Shown piece after piece: positions 26,587 through 36,689 of a stretch of 64,000 nt of DNA (positions are counted from its first letter, which is position 1; each line of letters starts with the position of its first letter). The stretch covers positions 1-64,000 of the forward strand of contig WRGC01000004.1 of the NCBI GenBank assembly GCA_009787385.1, written 5' to 3'. This stretch comes from Bacillota bacterium. GTDB lineage: Bacteria > Bacillota > Clostridia > Christensenellales > Pumilibacteraceae. Position numbers and translations under genes: made by a program. The notes beneath the pieces are model-generated. The model was not told the origin of the DNA. It worked only from the letters and a program-made list of their open reading frames with translations, and made no database searches.

Positions 26587-27162
26587 CTACTTGCAACTAC
26601 CAACCAATCTATTCCACTTAGCCACAATTCTAGGGGTATTGGCTACCAACTTGTCAAACTTGCTTTCAAACTCTGATTTACTAAACCATCTTATATCGTT
26701 ACTTTCGTGTGAGATAGTATAATTAGTTTGATTAGTCTTGAAAGCAAATCTAATGTCAAAATGCCAATGAGTGTCATCGTCAACAAAAATATTTTTAAAC
26801 ATATGCACATCAATATCAAATATATCATTCTCAACCAAATCAAAATCCATTATGCCTGATTCTTCTTGAACCTCTCTTACAGCTACTCTCATAGTATTTG
26901 TATCACCATCACTGTGTCCACCAAATTGCAACCAACAATCTACCTTGCGATGATGTGTAAGCAAAACTTGAGTCAAGTCGCTATTAAACAAATACCCACT
27001 ACCAGTAATATGCCCAAATGTATTTATCCTATCAAATACATTTTCTTGAGTATTCAAAAATTGTTTAAACTTATTTAATGACTCCAATTCTTCTTTGTCA
27101 AAAGGTGTATAATTGTCCAAAGATGACTTTAAGTCAAATTGTGATATAATTTGTTGCAACAT
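26587..27162 (-). CDS. Nudix hydrolase
   Basis: A 191-residue Nudix-fold pyrophosphohydrolase. The Nudix box is GHSDGDTNTMRVAVREVQEESGI, about residues 80-102; I give it in parts because the first Glu of the G-x5-E-x7-REUxEExGU consensus is Thr. The catalytic REVQEE core is intact. The preceding WLQFGGH is typical of the group with GGHxDGD boxes. Substrate is unknown. It starts 27 bp after the ABC exporter stop codon on the same strand, so cotranscription is possible. Confidence 0.86.
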   Translation of the reverse strand: MLQQIISQFDLKSSLDNYTPFDKEELESLNKFKQFLNTQENVFDRINTFGHITGSGYLFNSDLTQVLLTHHRKVDCWLQFGGHSDGDTNTMRVAVREVQEESGIMDFDLVENDIFDIDVHMFKNIFVDDDTHWHFDIRFAFKTNQTNYTISHESNDIRWFSKSEFESKFDKLVANTPRIVAKWNRLVGSCK

Positions 27163-27188
27163 ATAATAACTCTATATAAAATTAAGTA

Positions 27189-29000
27189 TCAGCCAACCAT
27201 TATTTCTTCTTGCATTGCTTGTTGTGCTATAAAAATGTTATAGTATACACCTCTTGCTTGCATAAGCTGCTCATGAGTACCTCTCTCTACTATTCTACCT
27301 TGTTCTAAAAAGATTATTTCATCACAATTTTTTACACTTGAAGCTCTATGTGTTGATATTATCATAGTATTTTTCCCAAAATTTTTATCTATATTGTCCA
27401 TAACTTGGCGTTCGGTATCCATATCCAATGCACTAGTACAGTCATCAAATAGCAAAATAGGTGCATTCTTAAGAAAAGCTCTTGCCATGCTCACCCTTTG
27501 TTTTTGCCCACCTGACAATCCTACTCCCTTTTCGCCAATTATTGTATCATAACCATCACTAAGACTAGATACAAAATCATGTGCTTGAGAGATTTTTGCT
27601 GCCTGTTGCACTCTCTCCAATCCAGCATTTGTGTCATAAAATGCAATATTGTTGTAGACAGATTCGCTAAACAAAAACAAATCCTGCATTACATATCCAT
27701 ACAATTTTCTAACATCTTCTACTTTATATTCCTTGATATCTACTCCATTGCAAACAATACTACCTTCTACACAATCATAAAATCTCATCAAGCTTTTAAT
27801 AAGAACTGTCTTACCACTTCCAGTCTTACCCATTATACCCAAGCGTTTGCCATATGGCAAATCTAAATCTATATCATGCACCAATGTCTTGTCATCAGAC
27901 TCAACTCTAACGCCTTTTAAAATGATATGAGGTCTATTTGCATCTATATTCAATGGTGGATTAGCTCCATCTACAATATTATTTGGAGTATTCATAAACC
28001 CAAATACACGATTGGACGCTATCAAAGTATTTTGCAATTCATTGAGTATATCGGCAAGAGTACCAAATGGCTCTGCTATAAGTGCCGTATATACAAATAG
28101 TGTAGCCAATTGCCCTGCACTCAACTTGCCATCTACAGCAAGCAATACACCAATAATCATACTTCCAAAAAAAATAGCCTGACTTATTGTATTAAATATA
28201 ACATGAAATCTAGCTCTAACATTGGCTCGTCCAACAAACTTATTTCTCAAATTATTGTTGGCATAGTCAAATTTTACTTGCTCTATATCTTCGGTAGCAT
28301 ATGAACGCACAACTCTTACGCCCTGAATATTTTCTTGAACGGTTGTTGACAAATCCATTCTAGCTTGCCCTATTTCTACAAGTTGTGGTTTTGATATCTT
28401 GGCAAATATTATTGCTACTACAAATGTACAAACTCCACCTACTATTGGGACAATAATCAATATTGGATTCATTGTAAATACAATGTATACACTAAACGAA
28501 AAAAATATTATTACGCCACTTATATACATTATTTGATTGGCATAAAATTGTTGCATTGTAGTGATATCAGTGTTGCATATACTAAGAATTTTACCACTAG
28601 TATACTTTGAAATTACTGCAGAATTTTGAGACAACATTTGTTCAAATACTTGTCTTCGCAAACGAGATTCTCCTCTCATAGCAAAATAATTGGCAATTTG
28701 CCACCTACTATAATTTGCCACAAGTTTGATAAAAATAATAACTACAAAGACTACAAACAACACCCAAAACAATCCCCAATAATCATTTGGCTGTATACTA
28801 TCAATAAATATATTGAGCAAGTTTTGGTTGTAAGAAATACCATTACCTAGTGCTGGATTGATAACTCTATCTATTAGCAACTGAGGCACTAATGGAGTCA
28901 GAGTAGACATAACATTAACCAAAATACCTAGAAAGATAGCTATACTCAATCCTCCAAAGTCTTGCTTATAATGCTTTATTAATCCAAACTTGCTATTCAA
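27189..29000 (-). CDS. ABC-type exporter with fused permease and ATPase domains
   Basis: A 603-residue half-transporter of the MdlB/MsbA-like exporter class. Six membrane helices occupy about residues 15-325. The ATPase has Walker A GKTGSGKT (about 393-400), a Q-loop YGYVMQD, signature LSGGQKQR and Walker B ILLFDDCTSALD, followed by the H-loop STHRAS. The residue after Walker B Asp is Asp rather than Glu, as in several heterodimeric exporters with one weak site. No partner half-transporter is adjacent. The start is TTG with AGGA 8 nt upstream. Substrate is unknown. Confidence 0.92.
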   Translation of the reverse strand: MNSKFGLIKHYKQDFGGLSIAIFLGILVNVMSTLTPLVPQLLIDRVINPALGNGISYNQNLLNIFIDSIQPNDYWGLFWVLFVVFVVIIFIKLVANYSRWQIANYFAMRGESRLRRQVFEQMLSQNSAVISKYTSGKILSICNTDITTMQQFYANQIMYISGVIIFFSFSVYIVFTMNPILIIVPIVGGVCTFVVAIIFAKISKPQLVEIGQARMDLSTTVQENIQGVRVVRSYATEDIEQVKFDYANNNLRNKFVGRANVRARFHVIFNTISQAIFFGSMIIGVLLAVDGKLSAGQLATLFVYTALIAEPFGTLADILNELQNTLIASNRVFGFMNTPNNIVDGANPPLNIDANRPHIILKGVRVESDDKTLVHDIDLDLPYGKRLGIMGKTGSGKTVLIKSLMRFYDCVEGSIVCNGVDIKEYKVEDVRKLYGYVMQDLFLFSESVYNNIAFYDTNAGLERVQQAAKISQAHDFVSSLSDGYDTIIGEKGVGLSGGQKQRVSMARAFLKNAPILLFDDCTSALDMDTERQVMDNIDKNFGKNTMIISTHRASSVKNCDEIIFLEQGRIVERGTHEQLMQARGVYYNIFIAQQAMQEEIMVG

Positions 29001-29168
29001 AATTTTTCCTTTATACTTTTGTATTTTACAAGCTAAATAATATCACAGTCCAAAGCTTGTTGCAACAATTATTTGTAAATAGACTTTAATAAAAAATTAT
29101 TTTACCAAAACTTATACTGTTTATAAAATAATATACTTCAACCAACCTTATCACTTTTACCTATTATC

Positions 29169-29855
29169 TCAAATCTCCACCACACAATAATCACAATGAC
29201 CATAATCATAAAATTGATTGTTAGCAATTTTATCTTTTTTATTGTTTTTTACTTGATACAATTTACCATTAGTAAAAAATATCAATTTGTTTGCCTTTTC
29301 TTTATTAGTTATCTTGCTTGTTATTTGCAAATTTGTTTTGTCATTAGTCCCACCTTCTGCTATAGGAACAATATGATCTATATCCCAATCTCTATATCCT
29401 CCTACTGTATCCCTATTGACTACTCTACCACAAAAATCTCTTCCAGTATCATTGTCTCCAAATACTCTAAACCAAATTTCGGGAATCTTATCTTGATGTG
29501 TATTATTGACTAAAGTATCCAACTTTATATTATTTGTTGAATTAGTAGATTTTTTTTGTGAATTAACTTGCTTTTTAGCATTTGATACATTCTGTGTTTT
29601 GTTTTGTGTAGAATTATTGTTTGATTTAGAAGCTACAACAACATTGTTGCTTTGTATCTTGGGTTTCAAAGCAATAATCTTATAATTGCTTATATCTGTA
29701 TCTGCTTTTTTAGAGTCAATCTTTTGTATATCCCAACCTTTAATTGAATCAGCTCTTTTAACGGCATCCTTTCTTATAGTATTTCCATCCAACTTAATCT
29801 CTAATTGTTTAGGATAAAGCTTGTCCCAAACTTTTATATTCAACGATTTTGCCAT
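29169..29855 (-). CDS. HNH endonuclease-domain protein
   Basis: A 228-residue protein. The N-terminal 60 residues form a small domain, followed by an Asn/Ser/Lys-rich low-complexity linker (about 68-120). The C-terminal HNH nuclease domain has FCGRVVNRD, WDIDHIVPIAEGGTNDKTNL (about 157-176) and NKEKANK. AGGGA lies 4 nt before the ATG. The fold is DNA-cutting, but the partner or target is unknown. It is not adjacent to a methyltransferase. It could be a stand-alone defence or phage-derived nuclease. Confidence 0.82.
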   Translation of the reverse strand: MAKSLNIKVWDKLYPKQLEIKLDGNTIRKDAVKRADSIKGWDIQKIDSKKADTDISNYKIIALKPKIQSNNVVVASKSNNNSTQNKTQNVSNAKKQVNSQKKSTNSTNNIKLDTLVNNTHQDKIPEIWFRVFGDNDTGRDFCGRVVNRDTVGGYRDWDIDHIVPIAEGGTNDKTNLQITSKITNKEKANKLIFFTNGKLYQVKNNKKDKIANNQFYDYGHCDYCVVEI

Positions 29856-29908
29856 AGTATCCCTTTGTTTTTATCACAACTGTTTTTCAATTTTTATTGC
29901 TCTATTAT

Positions 29909-30658
29909 TCATGGTGCAAGAGGACATTGACCATCTCTCAATACAAATTTGTATGTATTGATATCAACTATACCAAGCACTTTGTCACTATCAACAAGTT
30001 GCATCAAAAATTCTGCCATTTCTTTTGCAGTATGGTACTTAGATAAATTTTGTTTGTAACTAAATTCTTTTACATCTGCAGCAACTTGTGAAAACTCTGT
30101 TTCAGTCACAGCTGGTGCAAGAACTTTGGCTTTGCATTTATTTTTGTTATCCCTAAGTTCTTGAGCCAAAATCTCAGTAAATGAACTAACAAAAAATTTT
30201 GTAGCACAATAAACGGCATTTGATGATAGAATATGATATCCAACAAAAGATGATACATTGATGAGTTGAGTACTTGATTTATCTTTATAATCTCTTATAA
30301 ACAAATTAGATAAAATAGTAAGCGCAGTCACATTGAGACTGAGCATAGTATTTATTTTATTAAGATCCGCTTCACCAACCAAAGCTCTATCACCAAAACC
30401 AGCATTATTTACAAAAATATCTATCTCAATATCTTTTAAACTATCATAAAATTTGTAAACATTATCTATATTACTCAAATCAACAACCTTAACAAGCACA
30501 GATAGTTTATCATTAATTTCAATAATTTGTTGTCTAAGCTTATTAAGTTCATTTTCTCTTCTAGCCACTATAACTAGATTATGTCCTCTTTTAGCAAATG
30601 CAATAGCAGATTCATAACCTATTCCACTACTTGCCCCTGTAATTACTGTATACTTCAT
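29909..30658 (-). CDS. Short-chain dehydrogenase/reductase
   Basis: A 249-residue classical SDR. The cofactor motif TGASSGIGYESAIAFAKRG is near 6-24, NNAGFG near 86-91, a catalytic Ser in INVSSFVGY near 139-147, and YCATKFF (catalytic Tyr and Lys) near 155-161. The Arg-rich region after the glycine loop (VARREN) favours NADPH. It resembles the YqjQ/DltE-like subgroup of lipid or ketone reductases. Substrate unknown. No strong Shine-Dalgarno is present near the ATG. Confidence 0.9.
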   Translation of the reverse strand: MKYTVITGASSGIGYESAIAFAKRGHNLVIVARRENELNKLRQQIIEINDKLSVLVKVVDLSNIDNVYKFYDSLKDIEIDIFVNNAGFGDRALVGEADLNKINTMLSLNVTALTILSNLFIRDYKDKSSTQLINVSSFVGYHILSSNAVYCATKFFVSSFTEILAQELRDNKNKCKAKVLAPAVTETEFSQVAADVKEFSYKQNLSKYHTAKEMAEFLMQLVDSDKVLGIVDINTYKFVLRDGQCPLAP

Positions 30659-30729
30659 ATTATATTTTATATTTCCCTTTTATTTAAAGTGTTGTCAAAA
30701 TAATTTTCAACAAAGCTAGTGATTGTATC

Positions 30730-31506
30730 TTACACCATTGCGTCATATTTGTGAAAAACACTGCTCATTTGTATTTGATTTTGCACTAGTTTCCTCTTTA
30801 TCCTTTTAGAAAAATGCATCGCAAAACTACCTACTATGAAAGCTTCTAACAATATTTGCAAACCTGCACCTACAAAAAGTGTCATAAAAACTGTTCTCCA
30901 ATCAAACTCATAACTTGTCAGTCCTATTGGTGCATATGCCAATATATTAAAGGTACTGTCATCTGCCAATTGTGCTATTAAAGTACTAATTATTGCTGCC
31001 AAAAAGAAAATTATATTTTCTTTTATGCGTGATTGGCAATAAGCTTTGACTTTGTCAAAAATATAAATATTGCACAAAGTAGCAACTATAAATGCCAATA
31101 TAGATGCTAGTACAATACGCCAATGACTTTCAAATACCAATTTAAAGTTGTACGCCATCTCCGCCCTAGCATCATCTACAGGCAATGCCAATGCTAATAG
31201 CGTCAAAAGTATTACAACAATTTGACAAACTAAGGCAAATAAAGAAATCTTGTAAGCTGTATTTTTACCCCATACATCTACAACAATCTTTTGAATAACC
31301 ATTACAGGAGCTATAAAGACAATACCAAATTCGTTGAGAGCTATATTGCCAAACCCAATTGGTCTTAAAGCATATATATTGAGAAGTACCAAAAACAATA
31401 CAGAAAGTGCAACCAAGCCTACAAAGTAGGTTTGTACAGTAAAGATTGTTGATTTTGGTGTTTTTACTACAATTTCTTCTATCGTATAATTGTCATTGCG
31501 TTGCAT
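30730..31506 (-). CDS. VUT/YhhQ-family transporter, probable queuosine precursor importer
   Basis: Membrane protein of the YhhQ (COG1738, VUT) family, whose members import queuosine precursors such as preQ0 or queuine. After an N-terminal cytoplasmic part come about six hydrophobic segments. A DVWGKNTAYK motif (near 87-96) and a late aspartate region match the family. The ATG at 31506 is chosen because AGGAG lies 5 nt upstream; a longer frame starts at 31581 but has no ribosome site. The leader can fold so that the AGGAG is paired (31512-31570), suggesting control of translation. Confidence 0.85.
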   Translation of the reverse strand: MQRNDNYTIEEIVVKTPKSTIFTVQTYFVGLVALSVLFLVLLNIYALRPIGFGNIALNEFGIVFIAPVMVIQKIVVDVWGKNTAYKISLFALVCQIVVILLTLLALALPVDDARAEMAYNFKLVFESHWRIVLASILAFIVATLCNIYIFDKVKAYCQSRIKENIIFFLAAIISTLIAQLADDSTFNILAYAPIGLTSYEFDWRTVFMTLFVGAGLQILLEAFIVGSFAMHFSKRIKRKLVQNQIQMSSVFHKYDAMV

Positions 31507-31511
31507 ATTTT

Positions 31512-31570
31512 CTCCTAGCATACTGCAAGATTTGCAATAGCTCGTTATCAAAACAATATATATGCTAAGG
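31512..31570 (-). promoter_or_regulatory. Candidate leader structure sequestering the ribosome site of the YhhQ gene
   Basis: On the minus strand CCTTAGCATA (31570-31561 region) can pair with TATGCTAGG (31522-31514), which overlaps the AGGAG. A nested TGCAA/TTGCA hairpin lies in the loop. It does not match the preQ1-I consensus, so a riboswitch is only a possibility. Confidence 0.3.
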
Positions 31571-31608
31571 CAGATTGTCACATATACAATCGCCCTTTAT
31601 AATTTCTA

Positions 31609-32436
31609 TCAAGAAATTTGATGTCTAAAAAAAGTAAGTTGTCGCTTAGCATAGTTGCGTGTAGCTTGTTTGATTTGAGATATACATTGTTCCAAAGTAT
31701 GCACACCATCAAAATAACTCAAAAGTTGTCTATAACCTATACCTTGCATACTTTGACAATTTCTATATGGTAACATTGTCTCAACTTCTTGAACTAACCC
31801 ATATTTTATCATATCATCTACTCTTTTGTCTATTCTTTTGTATAATTCTACTCTATCCAAACTTATCTCATGCAACTGATATTGATATCTTGGAATAGCT
31901 GAAATTGTAAATTGTGACTTTGGTTTTCCCGTAACCATATAAATTTCTAACGCTCTTATAAGTCTCTTAGTATCATTAGAACCAATCATTGTAGCAGAAA
32001 TATTATCAACTTTATACAATTTTTGATACAAATAACTGCTTCCTTTTTGTTGCAGTTGAGTTTCTAGCTCTTCTCTTATTTTTGGATCACTGTCCACATA
32101 GTCATGCTTGTACAACAATCCCTTGATATACAACCCCGTGCCACCAACAATAATTGGCAATTTGTTTCGTTTTAAAATATCCAATATAGCCAAATCTGCA
32201 AATTGAACCCAACTTGCTACACTAAATGATTGATTAGGTTGTACAATATCTATACAGTGATGTGCTATATTTTGCCTATCTTGCACACTAGGCTTGGCAG
32301 TACCAATATCCATACCCCTATATATTTGCATACTATCAGCAGACACTATCTCTCCATTATGACAAGAGGCATACCTCATAGCAAAGTCAGATTTGCCCGA
32401 TGCGGTAGCCCCATAAATTATCATCAGTTTTTGCAT
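31609..32436 (-). CDS. miaA: tRNA dimethylallyltransferase
   Basis: Transfers a dimethylallyl group to A37 of tRNAs reading codons that begin with U. The P-loop GATASGKS is at 9-16 and is followed by ISADSMQIYRGMDIGTAKP, here VSADSMQIYRGMDIGTAKP (about 31-49). HHCIDIVQPNQSFSV, VGGTGLYIKGLLY and a C-terminal RQLTFFRHQ complete the family signature. Length 275 is a little short against about 300. No Shine-Dalgarno: a TATAAA lies 7 nt before the ATG, so it may also be leaderless. No hfq is adjacent. Confidence 0.95.
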   Translation of the reverse strand: MQKLMIIYGATASGKSDFAMRYASCHNGEIVSADSMQIYRGMDIGTAKPSVQDRQNIAHHCIDIVQPNQSFSVASWVQFADLAILDILKRNKLPIIVGGTGLYIKGLLYKHDYVDSDPKIREELETQLQQKGSSYLYQKLYKVDNISATMIGSNDTKRLIRALEIYMVTGKPKSQFTISAIPRYQYQLHEISLDRVELYKRIDKRVDDMIKYGLVQEVETMLPYRNCQSMQGIGYRQLLSYFDGVHTLEQCISQIKQATRNYAKRQLTFFRHQIS

Positions 32437-32597
32437 ATATAGTTTTATACTTACTTGCTATATCTAAGAATAATAAAATCTAGTGTCCTTTTATCAATAC
32501 TATAATAGTATGATACCTTGGTTTATAAAAAGCAACCGAATAAATATATCAACAATAAAGATGCAACTAGCATTATTATTATACTACAGTATGTTAT

Positions 32598-32629
32598 GCA
32601 ATTATATTATTTGTATCTAATATAATTGC
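32598..32629 (-). terminator. Hairpin downstream of recA
   Basis: A perfect 12-bp stem (32598-32609 with 32618-32629) and 8-nt loop, 17 bp past the recA stop. The T-run is weak, so termination is likely but not certain. Confidence 0.45.
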
Positions 32630-32645
32630 TTAATTCAACAATTAC

Positions 32646-33737
32646 TTATTCTTCGTCATCAAACTCTTCAATTTCATCAGCGTGTTGTATATCTACTTTG
32701 TTAGCTTCCATATAAGCACGAACTTTTGCATCTATTTCAGTCAACAACGGCTTGTTGTTTTCTAACATTTGTCTAATATTGTCTCTACCTTGTCCCAATC
32801 GTTCGTCATTATAACTAAACCAACTGCCAGACTTTTGGATAATATCATACTCTATTGCCATGTCAAGTACACAACCCTCTGCACTTATCCCCTTGCCATA
32901 CATTATATCAAACTCTGCCATAGTAAATGGTGGAGCTAATTTGTTCTTGACTATTTTCACTACCGTCCTATTTCCTATTACATCTTGTCCATCTTTAATT
33001 TGCTCCTTGCGACGCACATCAATACGAACACTCGCATAAAACTTGAGTGCCTTCCCACCTGGAGTAGTCTCAGGGCTACCATAAGAGATTCCAATTTTGT
33101 CTCTAAGTTGATTAATAAAAATTATTAGAGTTTTAGATTTATTGGCTGCACCTGCAAGTTTACGCAAAGCTTGACTCATAAGTCTAGCTTGCAAACCCAT
33201 ATGACTATCACCCATCTCACCATCTATTTCAGCTTTTGGAGTCAATGCAGCCACACTGTCTACTACAATACAATCAAAAGCACCACTACGAACCAAACTC
33301 TCTGCTATATCCAATCCTTGTTCACCATTATCAGGTTGAGAAATGTACAATTTAGATAAATCTACACCAAGCTTTCCGGCATATACAGGGTCTAAAGCAT
33401 GTTCGGCATCTATAAATCCAACATGTCCGCCATTCTTTTGTGCTTGTGCTACGACATGCAAAGACAAAGTAGTTTTTCCGCTTGACTCAGGTCCATATAT
33501 TTCTACTATTCGCCCTCTTGGCAATCCTCCAATTCCCAAAGCTATGTCTATAGAAAGACAACCTGTAGAAATAACCTCAGTTGCAACTATAGGTACTTCT
33601 GTAAGTTTCATTATAGAGCCCTTGCCAAAGTTTTTTTCTATTTGTCCTATTACCAAATCAATTGCCTTAGACTTTTCATCCTTGTCTTTTATAGAATTTT
33701 GCGTTGACTTGCTGTCTTCTGTGTTTTTCTTTGCCAT
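32646..33737 (-). CDS. recA: Recombinase RecA
   Basis: Strand-exchange ATPase of homologous recombination and SOS coprotease. Walker [10 protein letters not shown] is near 79-87; [29 protein letters not shown], the L2-region NQLRDKIG and [17 protein letters not shown] follow. The 363-residue length includes the acidic C-terminal tail EEFDDEE typical of RecA. AGGAAG lies 6 nt before the ATG. No clear GAAC-N4-GTTC LexA box was found upstream; instead a hairpin lies in the leader. Neighbour miaA is downstream on the same strand. Confidence 0.97.
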   Translation of the reverse strand: MAKKNTEDSKSTQNSIKDKDEKSKAIDLVIGQIEKNFGKGSIMKLTEVPIVATEVISTGCLSIDIALGIGGLPRGRIVEIYGPESSGKTTLSLHVVAQAQKNGGHVGFIDAEHALDPVYAGKLGVDLSKLYISQPDNGEQGLDIAESLVRSGAFDCIVVDSVAALTPKAEIDGEMGDSHMGLQARLMSQALRKLAGAANKSKTLIIFINQLRDKIGISYGSPETTPGGKALKFYASVRIDVRRKEQIKDGQDVIGNRTVVKIVKNKLAPPFTMAEFDIMYGKGISAEGCVLDMAIEYDIIQKSGSWFSYNDERLGQGRDNIRQMLENNKPLLTEIDAKVRAYMEANKVDIQHADEIEEFDDEE

Positions 33738-33770
33738 AAAATTTCTTCCTTTATGTAAACTAAAATGATA

Positions 33771-33811
33771 GCAACATACCTAATTTTTTAATTATTCAAC
33801 CTATATGTTGC
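33771..33811. other. Inverted repeat in the recA leader
   Basis: GCAACATA (33771-33778) and TATGTTGC (33804-33811) form the outer stem with a nested TAATT/AATTA stem. It lies 34 bp before recA and could be a leader hairpin or protein site. It does not match a LexA box. Confidence 0.35.
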
Positions 33812-33980
33812 CTATTCACTAAAGACATTAATACTACTTCTCTAGCAAATATTCTTACAATTATATGTATACATTATATGTTTTTAATACAAAAAAAGCA
33901 AGCTTTTAGGTACTGTTTTAAAATATTGATTACTTGTATTTTATTATACAAAGACATAAATAGGATACATTGATATTATC

Positions 33981-34009
33981 TTTACAAAAGTAACAATATA
34001 AATTATAAT
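33981..34009 (+). promoter_or_regulatory. Promoter of rqcH, predicted leaderless
   Basis: TTTACA (33981-33986), 17-bp spacer, TATAAT (34004-34009). The rqcH ATG begins 7 nt after the -10 box and there is no Shine-Dalgarno. Confidence 0.75.
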
Positions 34010-34016
34010 TAAAATC

Positions 34017-35561
34017 ATGCCAAGCGACGCATTACATTATTATTTTTTAACTCAAGAATTAAATCAACTTCTCAATGGTGGAAAAGTCAACAAGGTATAC
34101 AATACTGAGACTAACAATATAGTTTTTGCAATTAGAGCTAATAATCAAAATTATAATTTACTAATAAGTTGCAATCCAAACTATAGTAGAATACAGTTAA
34201 ACACACACAAACTAGACAATACTAGCATTCAATCCAATCTTTGCATGCATATCAAGCGTCATCTTGTAGGAGCTACAATAAAAGAAATAAATACTGTCCA
34301 ATACGAAAGAATTGTACAAATAAAATTTGTACATCATGACGAATTGGGCACAAAACATCAAAAAATTCTAGTAGCAGAACTCATGGGGAGACGGTCTAAT
34401 ATACTACTACTCAACTTGCCTGATATGACTATCTCTGATTGCTTATACAAGGCTTCTATAGATATAGCACCCAACAGACCAATTCTAGTAGGATTGCAAT
34501 ACAATCCACCTACACCAAGTATTCATATACAAAATATTATAGACAAGTTTGATAAATATGTTGATTTACAAAAAAATCCTTGCGTATGCTTTAAAAATGG
34601 TTTTTGTATAGATTGGTTTGTGCATCAACAATTACAACCTGACAATCTAGACTGCGACGAAATAAAAAAATTTGACACACTCTATCAATGTGTTGACTAC
34701 TATTTTGAAAATGTATTGTCACAAAAAGCTATACAAGATATGTCCATACGGCTCAATAGTACCCTACAAGACTTGTACAAAAAAACCAACAAAAAGTATG
34801 CTAAAATTAAAAAAATTGTAGACCAATCAAAGGATTATGAAAAATATAAAATATTGGGAGAATTGTTAGTTGCCAATATATATTTGGCAAAATATGGCGA
34901 CACACAAATTAAAGTATACAATTACTATGATAATTGTGATACAGTTATACAATTAGATCCCAAAAAAAGTCCTTCACAAAATTCTCAAGAATATTTTAAA
35001 AAATATAATAAACAAAAAAAGGCAATAGAAATATCTAATCCACAATTGATACAAATAGAACAAGATTTAGATTATTACAAATCATTGCAAGATATGATTG
35101 CACAAGCAATAGATATGGAAACATTAGATAGTATAGAACAAGAAATGATTCAATCAAAAATACTAATCACAAAATCTACAAGCAAGTACAACACAACACA
35201 AACTAGCGAACCACGAGTCTTTGAAATAGATGGTTTTATAGTAAAAATTGGTAAAAATAACATGCAAAATGACATACTATACAAAAAGGCTCATAGTACC
35301 GACATTTGGTTGCATGCTCAAAAAATTCATGGCAGTCATGCTGTAATATCATCTAGACCTAAAGTCCCAACTATACAGACTATAACTAAAGTTGCACAAC
35401 TTGTTGTTTTTTTCTCTAAAGCAAAACATACAGATAAAGTCCCTGTAGATTATACTCAAATCAAAAATGTGTCCAAACCAAGAGGGTCAAAACCAGGATT
35501 CGTCACATACGCCAACCAAAAAACATTGTGGGTAAATCCTAGCAACGAATTATTGAAATAA
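34017..35561 (+). CDS. rqcH: Ribosome quality control factor RqcH (NFACT family)
   Basis: Rqc2/NEMF homologue that binds stalled 50S subunits and directs C-terminal alanine tailing. The NFACT-N domain starts MPSDALHYYFLTQEL; it has YERIVQIKF near 97-105 and MGRRSNILLL near 121-130, where the usual His of MGRHSN is Arg. A coiled-coil middle (about 245-400) and an NFACT-R domain with DIWLHAQKIHGSHAVI near 432-447 follow. The 514-residue length is shorter than the usual 560-580. It is the first plus-strand gene, divergent from recA. Confidence 0.93.
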   Translation: MPSDALHYYFLTQELNQLLNGGKVNKVYNTETNNIVFAIRANNQNYNLLISCNPNYSRIQLNTHKLDNTSIQSNLCMHIKRHLVGATIKEINTVQYERIVQIKFVHHDELGTKHQKILVAELMGRRSNILLLNLPDMTISDCLYKASIDIAPNRPILVGLQYNPPTPSIHIQNIIDKFDKYVDLQKNPCVCFKNGFCIDWFVHQQLQPDNLDCDEIKKFDTLYQCVDYYFENVLSQKAIQDMSIRLNSTLQDLYKKTNKKYAKIKKIVDQSKDYEKYKILGELLVANIYLAKYGDTQIKVYNYYDNCDTVIQLDPKKSPSQNSQEYFKKYNKQKKAIEISNPQLIQIEQDLDYYKSLQDMIAQAIDMETLDSIEQEMIQSKILITKSTSKYNTTQTSEPRVFEIDGFIVKIGKNNMQNDILYKKAHSTDIWLHAQKIHGSHAVISSRPKVPTIQTITKVAQLVVFFSKAKHTDKVPVDYTQIKNVSKPRGSKPGFVTYANQKTLWVNPSNELLK

Positions 35562-35790
35562 TTTATTATTTCTACTTATATTTGCAACAATAAAGTTTTT
35601 GTTATCTATCCTAACTTTGTAGCAATTGTTAACAGTTTTTTGTTTTTAATTTTATGTTTTTTAGACATGCAAAATTAGCAATATTCAATTTAATTTAATA
35701 GACAATTTATATAACATAATAAACAAACAAAATTTTTTATAATTAAATTTTGTAATGTCTCATTTGTCAACTTGTCTTTACCAAAAACAT

Positions 35791-35819
35791 TTGCAAATTT
35801 TGGTAAAAAGGTATATAAT
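35791..35819 (+). promoter_or_regulatory. Promoter of the PP2C gene, predicted leaderless
   Basis: TTGCAA (35791-35796), 17-bp spacer, TATAAT (35814-35819). The chosen ATG at 35826 is 6 nt past the -10 box. This arrangement also argues against the longer TTG-initiated frame at 35772, which would include the promoter. Confidence 0.75.
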
Positions 35820-35825
35820 CAATTC

Positions 35826-36572
35826 ATGAAAATGTCAATTGCAAGCATATGTAAGCAGGGAGGGCGACAATACAACCAAGACTTTGTTGCATCTTCTATC
35901 AACAATTATTGTGCATGTCTAGTTGTATGCGACGGACTTGGGAGTTATGTAGGTAGTGAAGTTGCAAGTAGCTTGTGTGCCAACAGAATTTTGCAATCCT
36001 TTTCTAGCGTAAAAAAGGATAAAGCAACACCATTTGTAGACAAGACAAAAGTCCATGACTACATATTTGATGCTCACAACTATGTTGTAAATTATAAAGA
36101 AGACAAACCCAAATTAATAAGCAGTTGCACTACTGTAGCTACCCTATTTACAAATTACAATACCACAATCTTAGCTCATATTGGAGATAGTAGAGTATAT
36201 TATTTTAGTGATGGAAAGCTACAAATGCAGACACTAGACCATAGCATGGCTCAAGCCGCTGTAGAAAGAGGTGAGATAAAGTTGAGCGAAGTGCGTACAC
36301 ACAAGGACCAAAACAAACTTACTAGAGTATTAGGGAGTGACTATTTTGCAGAACCTGACTGTCAAGTTTTAGACAAACCATTGCAATCAGGTGATTGGTT
36401 TTTGATATGTACTGACGGTTGGTGGGAATATGTCTTTGAAGAGGAAATGGAAGGTATACTTAGAATATCAAAATCTCCAGAAGATGCCATATCACGAATG
36501 GAAAAAAGGCTAATCAAAAGAGCACCATACAACAATGACAACTTTACTGCAATTGTAGCACAAGTTGTATAA
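35826..36572 (+). CDS. PP2C-type Ser/Thr protein phosphatase
   Basis: A 248-residue metal-dependent phosphatase of the PrpC/Stp class. Motifs are GGRQYNQDF near 11-19, VCDGLGSYVGSEVA near 32-45, an SSCTTVATL stretch, AHIGDSRVYYF near 115-125 and a late ICTDGWWE with NDNFTAIV. The metal-ligand Asp residues are present. It has no membrane segment. The next gene, 117 bp downstream, is a Ser/Thr kinase, and such phosphatase-kinase pairs act on common targets. The start codon was chosen from the promoter position; ATG 35832 is an alternative. Confidence 0.9.
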   Translation: MKMSIASICKQGGRQYNQDFVASSINNYCACLVVCDGLGSYVGSEVASSLCANRILQSFSSVKKDKATPFVDKTKVHDYIFDAHNYVVNYKEDKPKLISSCTTVATLFTNYNTTILAHIGDSRVYYFSDGKLQMQTLDHSMAQAAVERGEIKLSEVRTHKDQNKLTRVLGSDYFAEPDCQVLDKPLQSGDWFLICTDGWWEYVFEEEMEGILRISKSPEDAISRMEKRLIKRAPYNNDNFTAIVAQVV

Positions 36573-36689
36573 TCCAATCATTGAATAAAATAGATACAAA
36601 GATAAACAATAAATTTTTGTAATAGATAAGTTTATATAGTTGCAAAAATTTTTATTTGCAAACTATATTTTGCTTTCACTCTAATTAAT

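Noticed and set aside
33738..33980. LexA/SOS box upstream of recA
   Set aside because: No GAAC-N4-GTTC-like palindrome could be found; the inverted repeat present has a different sequence and spacing.
35772..35825. Longer TTG-initiated N-terminus of the PP2C phosphatase
   Set aside because: The extra 18 codons contain the promoter boxes and lack a ribosome site, and PP2C homology begins just after ATG 35826.
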